A DNA stretch of 64,000 nt from Odiellus spinosus. Lineage: Eukaryota > Arthropoda > Arachnida > Opiliones > Phalangiidae. Of this stretch, positions 41,030 to 51,627 are shown in pieces (positions within the stretch are counted from its first letter, which is position 1; each line of letters opens with the position of its first letter). The notes under the pieces are model-generated. The model worked only from the letters and a program-made list of their open reading frames with translations. It was not told where the DNA came from and did not search any database. The stretch covers positions 1,550,001-1,614,000 of the forward strand of contig OY987240.1 in NCBI GenBank assembly GCA_963920705.1, in the 5' to 3' direction. The translations under genes were made by a program, and so were the position numbers.

Positions 41030-41176
41030 AGCACAGCCCTATTTGTACATAACCAATATATTTAAATATTTATATAATAACAAGAATGTAATTGATTGTT
41101 TAAAATATACCAAGAAAATAGAGATAGTCTATTTTTACAAATAAAAATGAAATGTAATATCTAAAAATGATCAAAA

Positions 41177-41294
41177 GGGCAACAACAGGCAGTGTTCCCA
41201 GTGGTCTCCCTCCCAAGTACTAACTGCGCTCGACGTTGCTTATCTTCGGTGATCAGACGAGAACCGTTGTATTCAACGTGCTATGGTCGTTGCC
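41177..41294 (-). rRNA. 5S rRNA gene, unit 15 (copy of unit 10)
   Basis: Type I throughout; same variants as unit 10. Confidence 0.84.
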
Positions 41295-41441
41295 AACAAC
41301 TGCTGTATTTGTACATAGCCAATATATTTAAATATTTATATAAGAACAAGATGTAATTGATTGTTTAAAATATACCGAGAAAATTGCAATAGTCTATTTT
41401 TATAAATAAAAATGAAATGTAAAATCTAAATATTATCAAAA

Positions 41442-41559
41442 GGACAACACCACGCAGTGTTCCCAGGTGGTCCCCTCCCAAGAATTAACTGCGCTCGACG
41501 CTGCTTAACTTCGGTGATCAGACGAGAACCGTTGTATTCAACGTGCTATGGCCGTTGCC
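41442..41559 (-). rRNA. 5S rRNA-like gene, unit 16 (copy of unit 11)
   Basis: Hybrid of type I 5' half and type II 3' half; same variants as unit 11. Confidence 0.78.
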
Positions 41560-41708
41560 AACAACTGCCGTATTTGTACATAGCCAATATATTTAAATAT
41601 TTATATAAGAACAAGATGTAATTGATTGTTTAAAATATACCGAGAAAATTGTGATAGTCTATTTTTTTACAAATCAAAATGAAATGTATTATCTAAAAAT
41701 TATCAAAA

Positions 41709-41826
41709 GGACAACACCAGGCAGTGTTCCCAGGTGGTCCCCTCCCAAGTACTAACTGCGCTCGACGCTGCCTAATTTCGGTGATCAGACGAGAACCGGT
41801 GTATTCAACGTGATATAGTCGTTGCC
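41709..41826 (-). rRNA. 5S rRNA-like gene, unit 17 (copy of unit 12)
   Basis: Type II; same variants as unit 12. Confidence 0.76.
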
Positions 41827-41974
41827 AACAACTGCCCTATTTGTACATAGCCAATATATTTAAATATTTAGATAAGAACAAGAATGTAATTGATTGTTTA
41901 AAATATACCGAGAAAATTGAGATAGTCTATTTTTATAAATAAATATGAAATGTAAAATCTAAAAATTATCAAAA

Positions 41975-42092
41975 GGACAACAACACGCAGTGTTCCCAGT
42001 GATCTCCCTCCCAAGTACTAACTGCGCTCGACGTTGCTTATCTTCGGTGATCAGACGAGAACCCTTGTATTCAACGTGCTATGGTCGTTTCC
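41975..42092 (-). rRNA. 5S rRNA gene, unit 18 (copy of unit 13)
   Basis: Type I variant; the antisense 70-residue reading frame is the same as in unit 13. Confidence 0.8.
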
Positions 42093-42238
42093 AACAACTG
42101 CTGTATTTGTACATAGCCAAATATTTAAATATTTATATGAGAACAAGATGTAATTGTTTGTTTAAAGTATACCGAGAAAATTGCGATAGTCTATTTTTAT
42201 AAATAAAAATGAAATGAAAAATCTAAAAATTATCAAAA

Positions 42239-42356
42239 CGACAACATCACGCAGTGTTCCCACGTGGTCCCCTCCCAAGAACTGACTAAGTTCGACGCTG
42301 CTTAACTTCGGTGATCAGACGACAACTGGTGTATTCAACGTGATAAAGTCGTTGCC
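42239..42356 (-). rRNA. 5S rRNA pseudogene-like unit 19 (type II, degenerate)
   Basis: Several changes in conserved positions (CCAGTTGTCG and GAACTTAGTCAGTT), so the internal promoter is damaged. Confidence 0.72.
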
Positions 42357-42503
42357 AACACATCCCTATTTGTACGTAGCCAATATATTTAAATATTTAT
42401 ATAATAACATGAATGTAATTGATTGTTTAAAATATACCGAGAAAATTGCGATAGTCTATTTTTATAAATAAAAATGAAATGTAAAATCTAAAAATTATCA
42501 AAA

Positions 42504-42621
42504 GGACAACAACACGCAGTGTTCCCAGTGGTCTCCCTCCCAAGTAGTAACTGCGCTCGACGTTGCTTATCTTCGGTGATCAGACGAGAACCGTTGTATT
42601 CAACGTGCTATGGTCGTTGCC
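42504..42621 (-). rRNA. 5S rRNA gene, unit 20 (type I)
   Basis: Type I throughout, with a GTTACTACTT change in the C-box region. Confidence 0.84.
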
Positions 42622-42768
42622 AACAACTGCTGTATTTGTACATAGCCAATATATTTAAATATTTATATAAGAACAAGATGTAATTGATTGTTTAAAATAT
42701 ACCGAGAAAATTGCGATAGTCTATTTTTATAAATAAAAATGAAATGTAAAATCTAAATATTATCAAAA

Positions 42769-42886
42769 GGACAACACCACGCAGTGTTCCCAGTGATCTC
42801 CCTCCCAAGTACTAACTGCGCTCGACGTTGCTTATCTTCGGTGATCAGACGAGAACCCTTGTATTCAACGTGATAAAGTCGTTGCC
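42769..42886 (-). rRNA. 5S rRNA-like gene, unit 21 (hybrid)
   Basis: Type II 5' end (GACTTTATCACG) with AAGGGTTCTCG and a type I variant 3' half. Confidence 0.78.
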
Positions 42887-43033
42887 AACACATCCCTATT
42901 TGTACGTAGCCAATATATTTAAATATTTATATAATAACATGAATGTAATTGATTGTTTAAAATATACCGAGAAAATTGCGATAGTCTATTTTTATAAATA
43001 AAAATGAAATGTAAAATCTAAAAATTATCAAAA

Positions 43034-43151
43034 GGACAACAACACGCAGTGTTCCCAGGTGGTCCCCTCCCAAGAATTAACTGCGCTCGACGCTGCTTAA
43101 CTTCGGTGATCAGACGAGAACCGGTGTATTCAACGTGCTATGGCCGTTGCC
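43034..43151 (-). rRNA. 5S rRNA-like gene, unit 22 (hybrid)
   Basis: Type I 5' end (GGCAACGGCC), with ACCGGTTCTCG and a type II 3' half. Confidence 0.78.
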
Positions 43152-43298
43152 AACAACTGCCGTATTTGTACATAGCCAATATATTTAAATATTTATATAA
43201 GAACAAGATGTAATTGATTGTTTAAAATATACCGAGAAAATTGTGATAGTTTATTTTTATAAATAAAAATGAAATGTAAAATCTAAATATTATCAAAA

Positions 43299-43352
43299 GG
43301 ACAACACCACGCAGTGTTCCCAGGTGGTCCCCTCCCAAGTGCTAACTGCGCT
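43299..43352 (-). rRNA. 5S rRNA gene fragment, unit 23
   Basis: Only the 3' 54 bases remain; the gene is cut after AGCGCAGTTAGC where the next satellite begins. Confidence 0.8.
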
Positions 43353-45696
43353 AGTCGCCAGCTCAGTTTTAGATCCAAATGAAAAAAAAAAAATTTGGCA
43401 AGGCGAGTTAGGCTCTTTAGTTTCCCTTTAAATCAATTTTTTCCTTCTTTTTGATGGTGCTTAGAATTTGCACAGGGCTGATTTTGTAGCTTAGACGGTT
43501 CTCTTTAAGAATTTAGCCACGATTCAACCCTAGTCTTTAACGATAAGTCTCCAGCTCAGTTTTAGTTCCAAATGAAAAAATATTTTTTTGGCAAGGCGCG
43601 CTAGGCTCTTTAGTTTCCCTTTAAACCAATTTTTTCCCTCTTTTTGATGGTGCTTAGAATTTGCACAGGGCTGATTTTGTAGCTTAGACGGTTCTCTTTC
43701 AGAATTTAGCCAAGATTCAACCCTAGTCTTTAACGATAAGTCGCCAGCTCAGTTTTAGTTCCAAATGAAAAAAATATTTTTTTGGCAAGGCGCGCTAGGC
43801 TCTTTAGTTTCCCTTTAAATCAATTTTTTCCTTCTTTTTCATGGTGCTTAGAATTTGCACAGGGCTGATTTTGTAGCTTAGACGGTTCTCTTTAAGAATT
43901 TAGCCACGATTCAACCCTAGTCTTTAACGATAAGTCGCCAGCTCAGTTTTAGTTCCAAATGAAAAAAATATTTTTTTGGCAAGGCGCGCTAGGCTCTTTA
44001 GTTTCCTTTAAATCAATTTTTTCCCTCTTTTTGATGGTGCTTAGAATTTGCACAGGGCTAATTTTGTAGATTAGACGGTTGTCTAAAGAATTTAGCCACT
44101 ATTCAACCCTAGACCTTAACGATAAGTCGCCAGCTCAGTTTTAGTTCAAAATGAAAAAAAATATTTTTTTGGCAAGGCGCGCTAGGCTCTTTAGTTTCCC
44201 TTTAATTCAATTTCTTCCCTCTTTTTGATGGTGCTTAGAATTTACTCAGGGCTGATTTTGTAGCTTAGGCGGTTTTCTTTAAAAATTTAGCCAGGATTCA
44301 ACCCTAGCCTTTAACGATAAGTCGCCAGCTCAGTTTTAGATCCAAATGAAAAAAAAAAAATTTTGGCAAGGCGCGCTAGGCTCTTTAGTTTGCCTTTAAA
44401 TCAATTTTTTCGCTCTTTTTATGGTGCTTAGAATTTACTCAGGGCTGATTTTGTAGCTTAGACGGTTTTCTTTAAAAATTTAGCCACGATTCAACCCTAG
44501 CCATTAAAGATAAGTCGCCAGCTCAGTTTTAGTTCCAAATGAAAAAAATATTTTTAGGCAAGGCGCACTAGGCTCTTTAGTTTCCCTTTAAATCAATTTT
44601 TTCACTCTTTTTGATGGTGCTTAGATTTTTCACATGGCTGATTTTGTATATTAGACGGTTCTCTTTAAGAATTTAGCCACTATTCAACCCTAGCCTTTAA
44701 CGATAAGTCGCCAGCTCAGTTTTAGTTCCAAATGAAAAAATTAATTTTTTGGCAAAGCGCGCTAGGCTCTTCAGTTTCCCTTCAAATGAATTTTTTTCGC
44801 TCTTTTTGATGGTGCTTAGAATGTGCTCAGGGAAGATTTTGTAGCTTAGACGGTTCTCTTTAAGAATTTAGCCACTATTCAACCCTACCCTTTAACGATA
44901 AGTCGCCAGCTCAGTTTTAGATCCAAATGAAAAAAAAATTTTTTTGGCAAGGCGCGCTAGTCTCTTGAGTTTCCCTTTAAATCAATTTTTTCGCTCTTTT
45001 TAATGGTGCTTAGAATTTACTCAGGTCTGATTTTGTAGCTTAGGCGGTTCTCTTTAAGAATTTAGCCACTATTCAACCCTACCCTTTAACGATAAGTCGC
45101 CAGCTCAGTTTTAGATCCAAATGAAAAAAATATTTTTTTGGCAAGGCGCGCTAGTCTCTTGAGTTTCCCTTTAAATCAATTTTTTCGCTCTTTTTAATGG
45201 TGCTTAGAATTTACTCAGGTCTGATTTTGTAGCTTAGACGGTTTTCTTTAAAAATTTAGACACGATTCAACCCTAGCCTTTAACGATAAGTCGCCAGCTC
45301 AGTTTTAGTTCCAAATGAAAAAAATTTTTTTTTGGCAAGGCGCGCTAGGCTCTTTAGTTTCCCTTTAAATTATTTTTTTCACTCTTATTGATGGTGCTTA
45401 GAATTTGCAAAGGGCTGATTTTGTAGCTTAGACGGTTATCTTTAAAAATTTAGCCACGATTCAACCCTAGCCTTTAACGATAAGTCGCGAGCTCAGTTTT
45501 AGTTCCAAATGAAAAAAAATTTTTTTTGGCAAGGCGCGCTAGGCTCTTTAGTTTCCCTTTAAATTATTTTTTTCACTCTTTTTGATGGTGCTTAGAATTT
45601 GCAAAGGGCTGATTTTGTAGCTTAGACGGTTATCTTTAAAAATTTAGCCACGATTCAACCCTAGCCTTTAACGATAAGTCGCGAGCTCAGTTTTAG
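43353..45696. repeat. satellite, about 12 tandem units of about 195 bp
   Basis: Units begin GTCGCCAGCTCAGTTTTAG near 43353, 43547, 43741, 43935, 44128, 44323, 44515, 44707, 44902, 45097, 45291 and 45485, with a final partial unit at about 45680. Each holds an A-run, GGCAAGGCGCGCTAGGCTC, GGTGCTTAGAATTTGC and TTTAACGATAA. No coding frame is shared. It directly continues the truncated 5S unit. Function is unknown; no Pol III promoter is recognised. Confidence 0.88.
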
Positions 45697-45913
45697 CGGA
45701 TTGATACAAAATGTTAAACTTCTTCAGAAAAATGATAGTGGTAAAAACTCTCCTTGAACAAAAGTACAGTAGGTTTCCAGTGTTTAAAAAACAACAATTT
45801 TGAAGAAAAAAATGGACATCTGATGTTGGAAAAAAAATAGGCTTCAGTTTTCTCCACTATAAAACCAAGAAACATTTCCGATTATTTTCATAATCGAAAT
45901 CAGCCGTGAACTT

Positions 45914-46000
45914 CGAGACGAGACGAGACGAGACGAGACGAGACGAGACGAGACGAGACGAGACGAGACGAGACGAGACGGGACGAGACGAGACGAGACG
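45914..46000. repeat. (GAGAC)n microsatellite
   Basis: About 17 repeats of GAGAC with one GGGAC variant. Read in the frame above it would encode Arg-Asp-Glu-Thr-Arg repeats. Confidence 0.95.
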
Positions 46001-46165
46001 AAGGAGAGCTATAATGACTTAAGTGAGATAATCAACCACCATAGAATGTTATCACCATTTGAAGTCAACAGAGCAGCGACACGGCTTTCATTTATGACCA
46101 GAAAGAGACGGCCCGGCTACGAAGAATTGAAACGTGCAAGCAGTAAGTGTTTTCGGACTCGACAT

Positions 46166-46175
46166 ATGAGATACC
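46166..46175. repeat. MULE target-site duplication, left (ATGAGATACC)
   Basis: ATGAGATACC repeats at 48266-48275, on the far side of the element. 8-11 bp is the normal range for Mutator-like elements. Confidence 0.88.
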
Positions 46176-46186
46176 GGGACAGGTTA

Positions 46187-46272
46187 TTTAGGCGCCGGCA
46201 TTTAGGCGCCGATATTTAGACGCCGCGACATTCGTACGCCGCGACATTCGTACGCCGCGACATTCGGACAAC
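46187..46272. repeat. left subterminal repeats of the MULE
   Basis: TTTAGGCGCCGGCAT-type units, then three copies of ACGCCGCGACATTCGT. These are inverse to the larger array at the other end. Confidence 0.8.
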
Positions 46273-46364
46273 TATCTTTTAGAAATACGAAGTTATTGAC
46301 TTATATGACATATTAATTGAACCAATTCTATAATGCATTAATATTTCTTTTATTTGTATTACAA

Positions 46365-47713
46365 TTACATCATCATAAATTTTCGTGAAATTCCGCGTAA
46401 ATACTCTTTTAAATCCCGATTTTCGAAATTTTCTACCAACCGAAGAATTTCCTCGTCGAGTTTTCGGTACTTCGTTCGCTTCTTGGGTGGTTCCTTGCCA
46501 TTGACATATTGCTCATAGTCGCAGTCCCGTCCTTTCTGTGCTTTCTTCAGTCCATCAATAAATTTCCAAATTGTCGGGTGGTCGACGGCAAATTCTGTTT
46601 GTAAATGTCTATGAGCAGCTTCGGCGTGATTATTTGTGTCGTCTTGCTTCCCGAGAGTTCGTTCGTAAACTGTCCACATTTCGGGAGGAAATACGGCTGG
46701 GCGACGGTTATTCCGGTTCCTATTCTTACGGCCAATGTAGTATTCTTCAAACCATTTCAAGACCGGTTGCAATTCTGGCAAGATGTCACTTGATAGGGCT
46801 TCAAGACCATCATTCATTACGATCGACTGGAACAATCATCCTGCATTTTAAAGCGAATTCTGGTTCATTGTGATATCTCTTTAATAAACCCAAATCTGAT
46901 AACTTTCTGCGTAGATTTTGGGTCAGGTGGAAAAGGCAACCATTCAGTTGAACATCCGGAAACATGGATTGGGCCGCGAATAGACGATGGATTGAGGGAA
47001 GGCCATATTTCGTGCACCATTTTCCAAAATTGGTCGTAGGATTTGAAAGATTTATTAGGCAAGAGGGCGTACAGTACAGGGAAAACGTAACCTTCTCTCT
47101 TTGCAAGCAAAACGTAAATCTGGGCAAATGGCGCTGGAGCTTGCCGAAACATACCGTCCACGAAGAGAACTTTCATCTTGTCACTCCAATTTTTAAATGA
47201 GTCTTTTCCAAAGATAAGTATTCTATTTGCATCGTCCATACCTGAATCTCCAAGTAGAAACAATTCCTTTTCTGCGTCGTCCAAACATTGGTATTTGATT
47301 GGAATAAGTAGCGATTTAAAGTCCTTCGGTGGTTGAGCCGCTGCTTGTATTAGATTCCTTGTACGTTGAACTACTGTGTCACGTGATGACATTTCGGCTT
47401 GCACAGCAGTTGATGCATTCTTTATCGCATGATTATATATCTGGGAAGGTGATTCTAAAGTTTTCGCGGCCCGTTGTTTGATTTCCGATACAATTATTTT
47501 TGCTTCGATTGATGCAGGGTTTGGCTGGTGGTTGTGCTGATTCAATGATCGAACTACTTCCCCTTCAGTAATTGTAGTATGGATTCGAGCCGGACATCTA
47601 TCGTTTTTCTTCTCGCATCGCCAATACTTAAAAATTCCGCACTTGCTATGTTTATCCAAAACATAGCTATAGCCTAGGTGGACAAACTTACTTCTTTTAC
47701 GCGTAGATAGCAT
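46365..47713 (-). pseudogene. FLYWCH zinc finger / MULE transposase, frameshifted
   Basis: The first part (46865-47713, start MLSTRKRSK) has a FLYWCH finger (LGYSYVLDKHS, YWRC, C-P-A-R-I-H-T and HNH) followed by the start of the MULE domain with the first Asp in VLFVDGMFRQAP. The frame then shifts near 47020; GCLFHLTQN with the conserved C-x2-H is read in another frame (46810-47127), and the C-terminal part (46365-46835) in a third. The segment expected to hold the second Asp seems deleted. It would bind the subterminal repeats and cut the ends; this copy looks dead. Confidence 0.82.
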
Positions 47714-47997
47714 TGGAAAAACTCGATATTATAAAATTCAGAAGTAAAAACACCCGTTTATATACTAACTTAAAAAATGTTTACCCATAATTTGTTACAA
47801 AGTTCCATAAAAAACACCAAAATTAGGTCTTATTATCGTGATATTCAAGATAATTAAATTCACAAGTAGAAAAACCTTTTGGATACTAATTTGAACATTT
47901 TTCACCCGCAATTGATTACGAAGTTAAATGAAATGCACACCAAAAATACTCATAAGTTAGGTTAGGTTAGGTTGGAAATAAATTCATTAGTTCCTAA

Positions 47998-48262
47998 ATG
48001 TCGCGGCGTCCGGATGTCGCGGCGCCCGAATGTCGCGGCGCCCGAATGTCGCGGCGCCCGAATGTCGCGGCGCCCGAATGTCGCGGCGCCCGAATGTCGC
48101 GGCGCCCGAATGTCAAGGCGCCCAAATGTCACGGCACCCAAATGTGACGGCGCCCAAATGTCCTTACAAACTTGGCGCCCAAATGTCCTTACAAACTTGG
48201 CGCCCAAAATGACCAGCGCCTAATTTGCCGGCGCCTAATAGCCGGCGCCTGAATGTCGCGCG
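47998..48262. repeat. right subterminal repeats of the MULE
   Basis: About ten tandem 16-bp units of the type ATGTCGCGGCGCCCGA, degrading to GGCGCCCAAATGTC and GCCGGCGCCTAAT. The translations on both strands are repeat artefacts. Confidence 0.88.
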
Positions 48263-48265
48263 CCG

Positions 48266-48275
48266 ATGAGATACC
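48266..48275. repeat. MULE target-site duplication, right (ATGAGATACC)
   Basis: Second copy of the 10-bp duplication. Confidence 0.88.
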
Positions 48276-48391
48276 TACAGTCAGTAAAAGCTCGGCAGTT
48301 CTTCATACGGCCTCGTAATTGTACTCATAAAAGGAGCTATTCAAATATAAGTACTAACGGTATGGAAATTAATCTACTTTCAGTCTTTTAA

Positions 48392-48834
48392 GAATTTTTT
48401 GTATCATAGGAGTGGAAGCTAACGTCTTGTAACCGGTTTGGAAAATAACCTCTCGACCAGCTCAATCTTGGATTCTTCCAATGACTGGGATAACTTGTAT
48501 GATGAAAATATCAGTAATGGTCCTCTATTATCACTATTATCACATCAAATCAAGAATTGCTGACGAAAATTGTACCGGAAGTAATTACCAATCATCTACC
48601 AACAATGGGTTGTAAATGGAACATTCAGTCTACAATATTCCTTGGTTTGTCCAAGAGGAACTTGCTACCATATCTTCGTCGTTTTCATTCCTTGTCTTCC
48701 TTGCCATCCCAGACTAAATTCTTCGTCTTTATCAAATCAGTGGATTATCAAAGATAATCACACAGTACAGCCTATACTCAAGTGTTAATTTATATTACAA
48801 GAACTTGTATTTTACATATTTACTTAAAAAATAA
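48392..48834. other. host-like non-coding DNA after the MULE-interrupted frame
   Basis: One 66-codon open frame (48557-48757) has no recognisable features and may be chance. Nothing else is supported. Confidence 0.4.
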
Positions 48835-48966
48835 ACATTTCATTTGGTGTATCTATTAAGAAATCTACGCCCTGCCGCATATAATTATGGGTAACGCAGG
48901 ACATTTCATTTGGTGTGTATATTAAGAAGTCTACGACCTGCCGCATATAATTATGGGTAACGCAGG
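48835..48966. repeat. 66-bp tandem duplication
   Basis: Two copies (48835-48900 and 48901-48966) of ACATTTCATTTGGTGT...CGCATATAATTATGGGTAACGCAGG with a few differences. Confidence 0.9.
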
Positions 48967-49099
48967 ACACTCTTTTGCATTCTCTGAATGCTTGAGGTTA
49001 AGGGAAATTACTTATACTCCGTAACCTAGATGGGAAATAGAGAAGTGTGATTGAAATGCACGCTGTTTCTTCTACTCTTCTTCATCTTTTATTTTAGGT

Positions 49100-50748
49100 A
49101 AGGTTAGGTTAGGTTATGTTACCTTAACGTCGGGGTCGGGGAGGTTATATTTTGGTTTCCTCACTTGTATTTCTTAATCAGTAGAATGTTAAGGAATAAC
49201 CATTGAATTCGAGTTAATAGAGAGAAAGTATAGTTTATTGAGTTCGAAGACTTCTCTTGGTTAAACAAATATTTCTATAGTGAAATATTGATAAGGTATA
49301 TGAAGTTATAGAGAGAAAGGTGGCTGAATTGGTTACGAAAAGGTTAATAAAGCTCGGGTAGGTTTATTTTTTAACTGGTACGAAATTGATAAACAAAAAC
49401 TTAATTTATTAAACAGTAGATAAGATTTTTTTAAGCCATTTTTTATCGTTAACTGAAAATTGCATTCACTGGGTTCCTCTACTAGGTTAGCCCTCTTTAG
49501 CCCTCAAATTTTGACTATTTTATTATATCATGAGTATCCCATTATATTTACCTTAATTCACTGTAATTAAAAAGTTGGCAAGATTTTCTTATCATTTGGT
49601 TTTTTAACTTTAATAATATATCTCTTCTCGGCCTTTATAAACGAGATTTACAGATTCTTTACTCACAGATGCACCGTACCAATGGGTTGTTTACGTTAGC
49701 GTTTAAAATTAAGGCGAGCCCTCTCGCTTGTGCAATGGTGACGTCTTCGATTATTTCGGCAATAGTTTCTCACCCTTATTTAGGTGATAAGGGACCTCTT
49801 TCTTACGATCTTTTGGGCAGAGTACTCTAATAAACTGAGGCGATTGAATTTAAATCGCATTACCTATAAATGTGGCTAATTAGGATAAACACGTTTGTGT
49901 TTATCCCTTTATCTAAACTCGAATTTCATCAGAAACCGTAATGTCTTTTCCAATGGACCCGAGGCGCTTGATAACTGAAATCGTCGTAGTCGTCGTCGTC
50001 GTTTCCCTCTTCCCACCGTCCACTGAATTCGAATTAATACAGACAAAGGTACTTTTGAAAAAATTTGATTAGACTTCGTTCGGGTACAAGAGTATCTCTA
50101 GTTAAACACAGATTTCAATAATTAAATATTGATTAAGTACATGAATTAATAGAAAGTAAGGTGCCTGAATGGGTTACAAAAGGAGGAAATCTTAAGCTTA
50201 GCCGAGCTTTACTAATTGCTTCAAAATTATAAAAAAAAAATATTTCTTAAACAGTGGAATGATAAGGAATATCCAACGAGTTAGAGTTAATAGAAAGTAA
50301 GGTGCCTGAATAGGTTACAAAAGGGTGAAATAATAAGCTTAGCCGAGCTTTATTAATTGCTTCAAAATGGTAAAGAAAATTTTATTTCTTAAACAGTAGA
50401 ATGATAATGAATATCCATCGAATTCGAGTTAATAGAGAGACAGATGCCTGTATGGGTGACGAAAAGGGTAAAACATATAACTAGCCGAGCTTTATTAATT
50501 GGCTTTAAATTGATAAACAAAAATTGATTTTATTAAACAGTTGATAAGCTTTTTTAACGGCATTTTTTATCGTTAACGGAAAATTGCATTTATTGGGTTC
50601 TTTTACTAAGGTAGCCCTATTCAGCCGTCTAATTTAAATTCATCCTAATTCACCTTCCCTCTTCAGCCGTCTAATATTGACTAAATGCTTAAAAAATATA
50701 TTTATCTAGCATGTAAAAAAGGGAAGCTATTCCTTATCTTTCTTTATA
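49100..50748. repeat. degenerate repeat family, copies around 49.2-50.6 kb
   Basis: Recurrent phrases such as AACAGTAGAATGATAAGGAATATCC, GAGTTAATAGA(A/G)AG, AAGGTGCCTGAATGGGTTAC and TTAGCCGAGCTTTATTAATTG occur about four to five times, and again at 51.9-52.5 kb. There is also an AGGTTAGGTTAGGTTA tract at 49105. It looks like a decayed tandem or dispersed repeat; no coding content. Confidence 0.65.
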
Positions 50749-51627
50749 ATGACTAATACAGCTGATGTAGAGACATTCAAGATGACGGCGAATGAGAATG
50801 GTATCTTGACCTTTCCCTTTTTGTGTTTAAGAAAATCACGATTAAAGAACGCATTTTATTTCCTCCATGTAGGAAGAGCTATTATAAAAAAATTAAATGG
50901 CCAACGCCCAGTCCAGTTTCAAGTACTTCCCGTGGAAGCAATGACATGGATTCAAATAAAATTGACGGTAATGACTTCTAGCTCGAAGATTCTTAGCTGG
51001 AAGTAATTGCTAGAAGTCAAGCTACCGATTCTACACATCAAAGTCAATTGCGTGATTATCATGTTAGTTGTCAGACAAAGAGATCAAGCTTGCGTAATTA
51101 CTTTCGTTTTAAAAATATTTATTTCAAGGCTGACGAAATCGCTGAAACTGTTCAATCAAACTTCGTGCCTGTAGTAAATACAGATATTAAAAGAAGCAGA
51201 ATGCTTAAACCAGCAGCCATGCGGAGGGAAAGATCTCGTCACGAAATGGAGGAAAAACTTAGCAAAGCCTTAGCTCTTGTTGAACTAGCGTTGAAGAATT
51301 TCGATGAGGTATCATTTTAAGTATCTTTAATATTTACAAAACTAAAATTCGTTATTTGACATTATTTTTCAGCGCGACCATGTCGAAACTTGTCTTGATG
51401 CATGTAAAAAACATCTATATGGGTGCATGGAACAGTCGGAGGACGAGAGACGGGATAACTTGAAAAGAGATTTTTCGATGAAAATTCAAAAGGCCGTAAC
51501 ATCTGTGAATTGGAAAGAGGAACCAAGGACGCCTGAACTGTTTTCTGAATCGCTCTTTAACACCGTAATTAGAAATCTTGGTATAAATTTTGTGGACGAT
51601 AGGCTAGCGAGTACCAACACTCAATAG
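50749..51627 (+). CDS. possible host gene, at least two exons, function unknown
   Basis: Open frames at 50749-51006, about 50997-51320 and 51427-51627. The second and third fit one gene: GATGAG|GTATCA and a pyrimidine-rich tract ending TTTTTCAG at 51373, then RDHVETCLDACKKHLYGCMEQ. The second exon is helical and basic (MRRERSRHEMEEKLSKALALVELALKNF by eye in parts). The joint between the first frame and the second is not resolved (offset near 51000). I recognise no family. It could also be part of an old transposon. Confidence 0.35.

Larger units (their letters stand above)
37422..43352 (-). repeat. tandem 5S rDNA array, 22 full units plus one truncated, about 265 bp each
   Basis: Each unit has a 118-bp 5S-like gene on the minus strand and an AT-rich spacer of about 147 bp (ATATTTAAATATTTATATAA, then TAGTCTATTTTTATAAATAA). 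Two gene subtypes and hybrids between them alternate. 39585-40911 and 40912-42238 are near-identical blocks of five units (offset 1327 bp). The array is entered by Polinton A at 37421 and cut at about 43352 by the satellite that follows. Confidence 0.93.
46176..48265. mobile_element. FLYWCH-MULE (Phantom-like) DNA transposon
   Basis: A 2090-bp element between 10-bp direct repeats. Both ends carry GGCGCC-rich subterminal repeats in inverted orientation (46187-46272 and 47998-48262), and the transposase lies between on the minus strand. A FLYWCH zinc finger joined to a MULE transposase is characteristic of the animal Phantom group of Mutator elements; that assignment is from domain order only. 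The frames are broken, so it is probably inactive. Confidence 0.8.
45863..48391 (+). pseudogene. reading frame interrupted by the MULE insertion (possible host exon)
   Basis: An open frame from 45863 runs through the GAGAC microsatellite to 46175. If the MULE element and one copy of its target duplication are left out, it continues from 48276 to a stop at 48389-48391: 142 codons without a stop. The part after the microsatellite is protein-like and basic (for example SPFEVNRAATRLSF and RRPGYEELKRASS). No homologue is recognised. It could be the 3' exon of a host gene or a fragment of another repeat. Confidence 0.4.

Noticed and set aside
38014-42202. Repeated 70-residue open frames on + (38014, 39072, 40663, 41990)
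   Set aside because: They are antisense to 5S rRNA genes and their spacers; the repetition comes from the array.
37422-45696. CRISPR-like array
   Set aside because: Units are 195-265 bp with no spacer pattern, and are 5S rDNA and a satellite in a eukaryotic genome.
47962-48223. 81-83-residue repetitive open frames (GAATFGRRDIRAPRHS type)
   Set aside because: Translations of the 16-bp subterminal repeats of the MULE in several frames.
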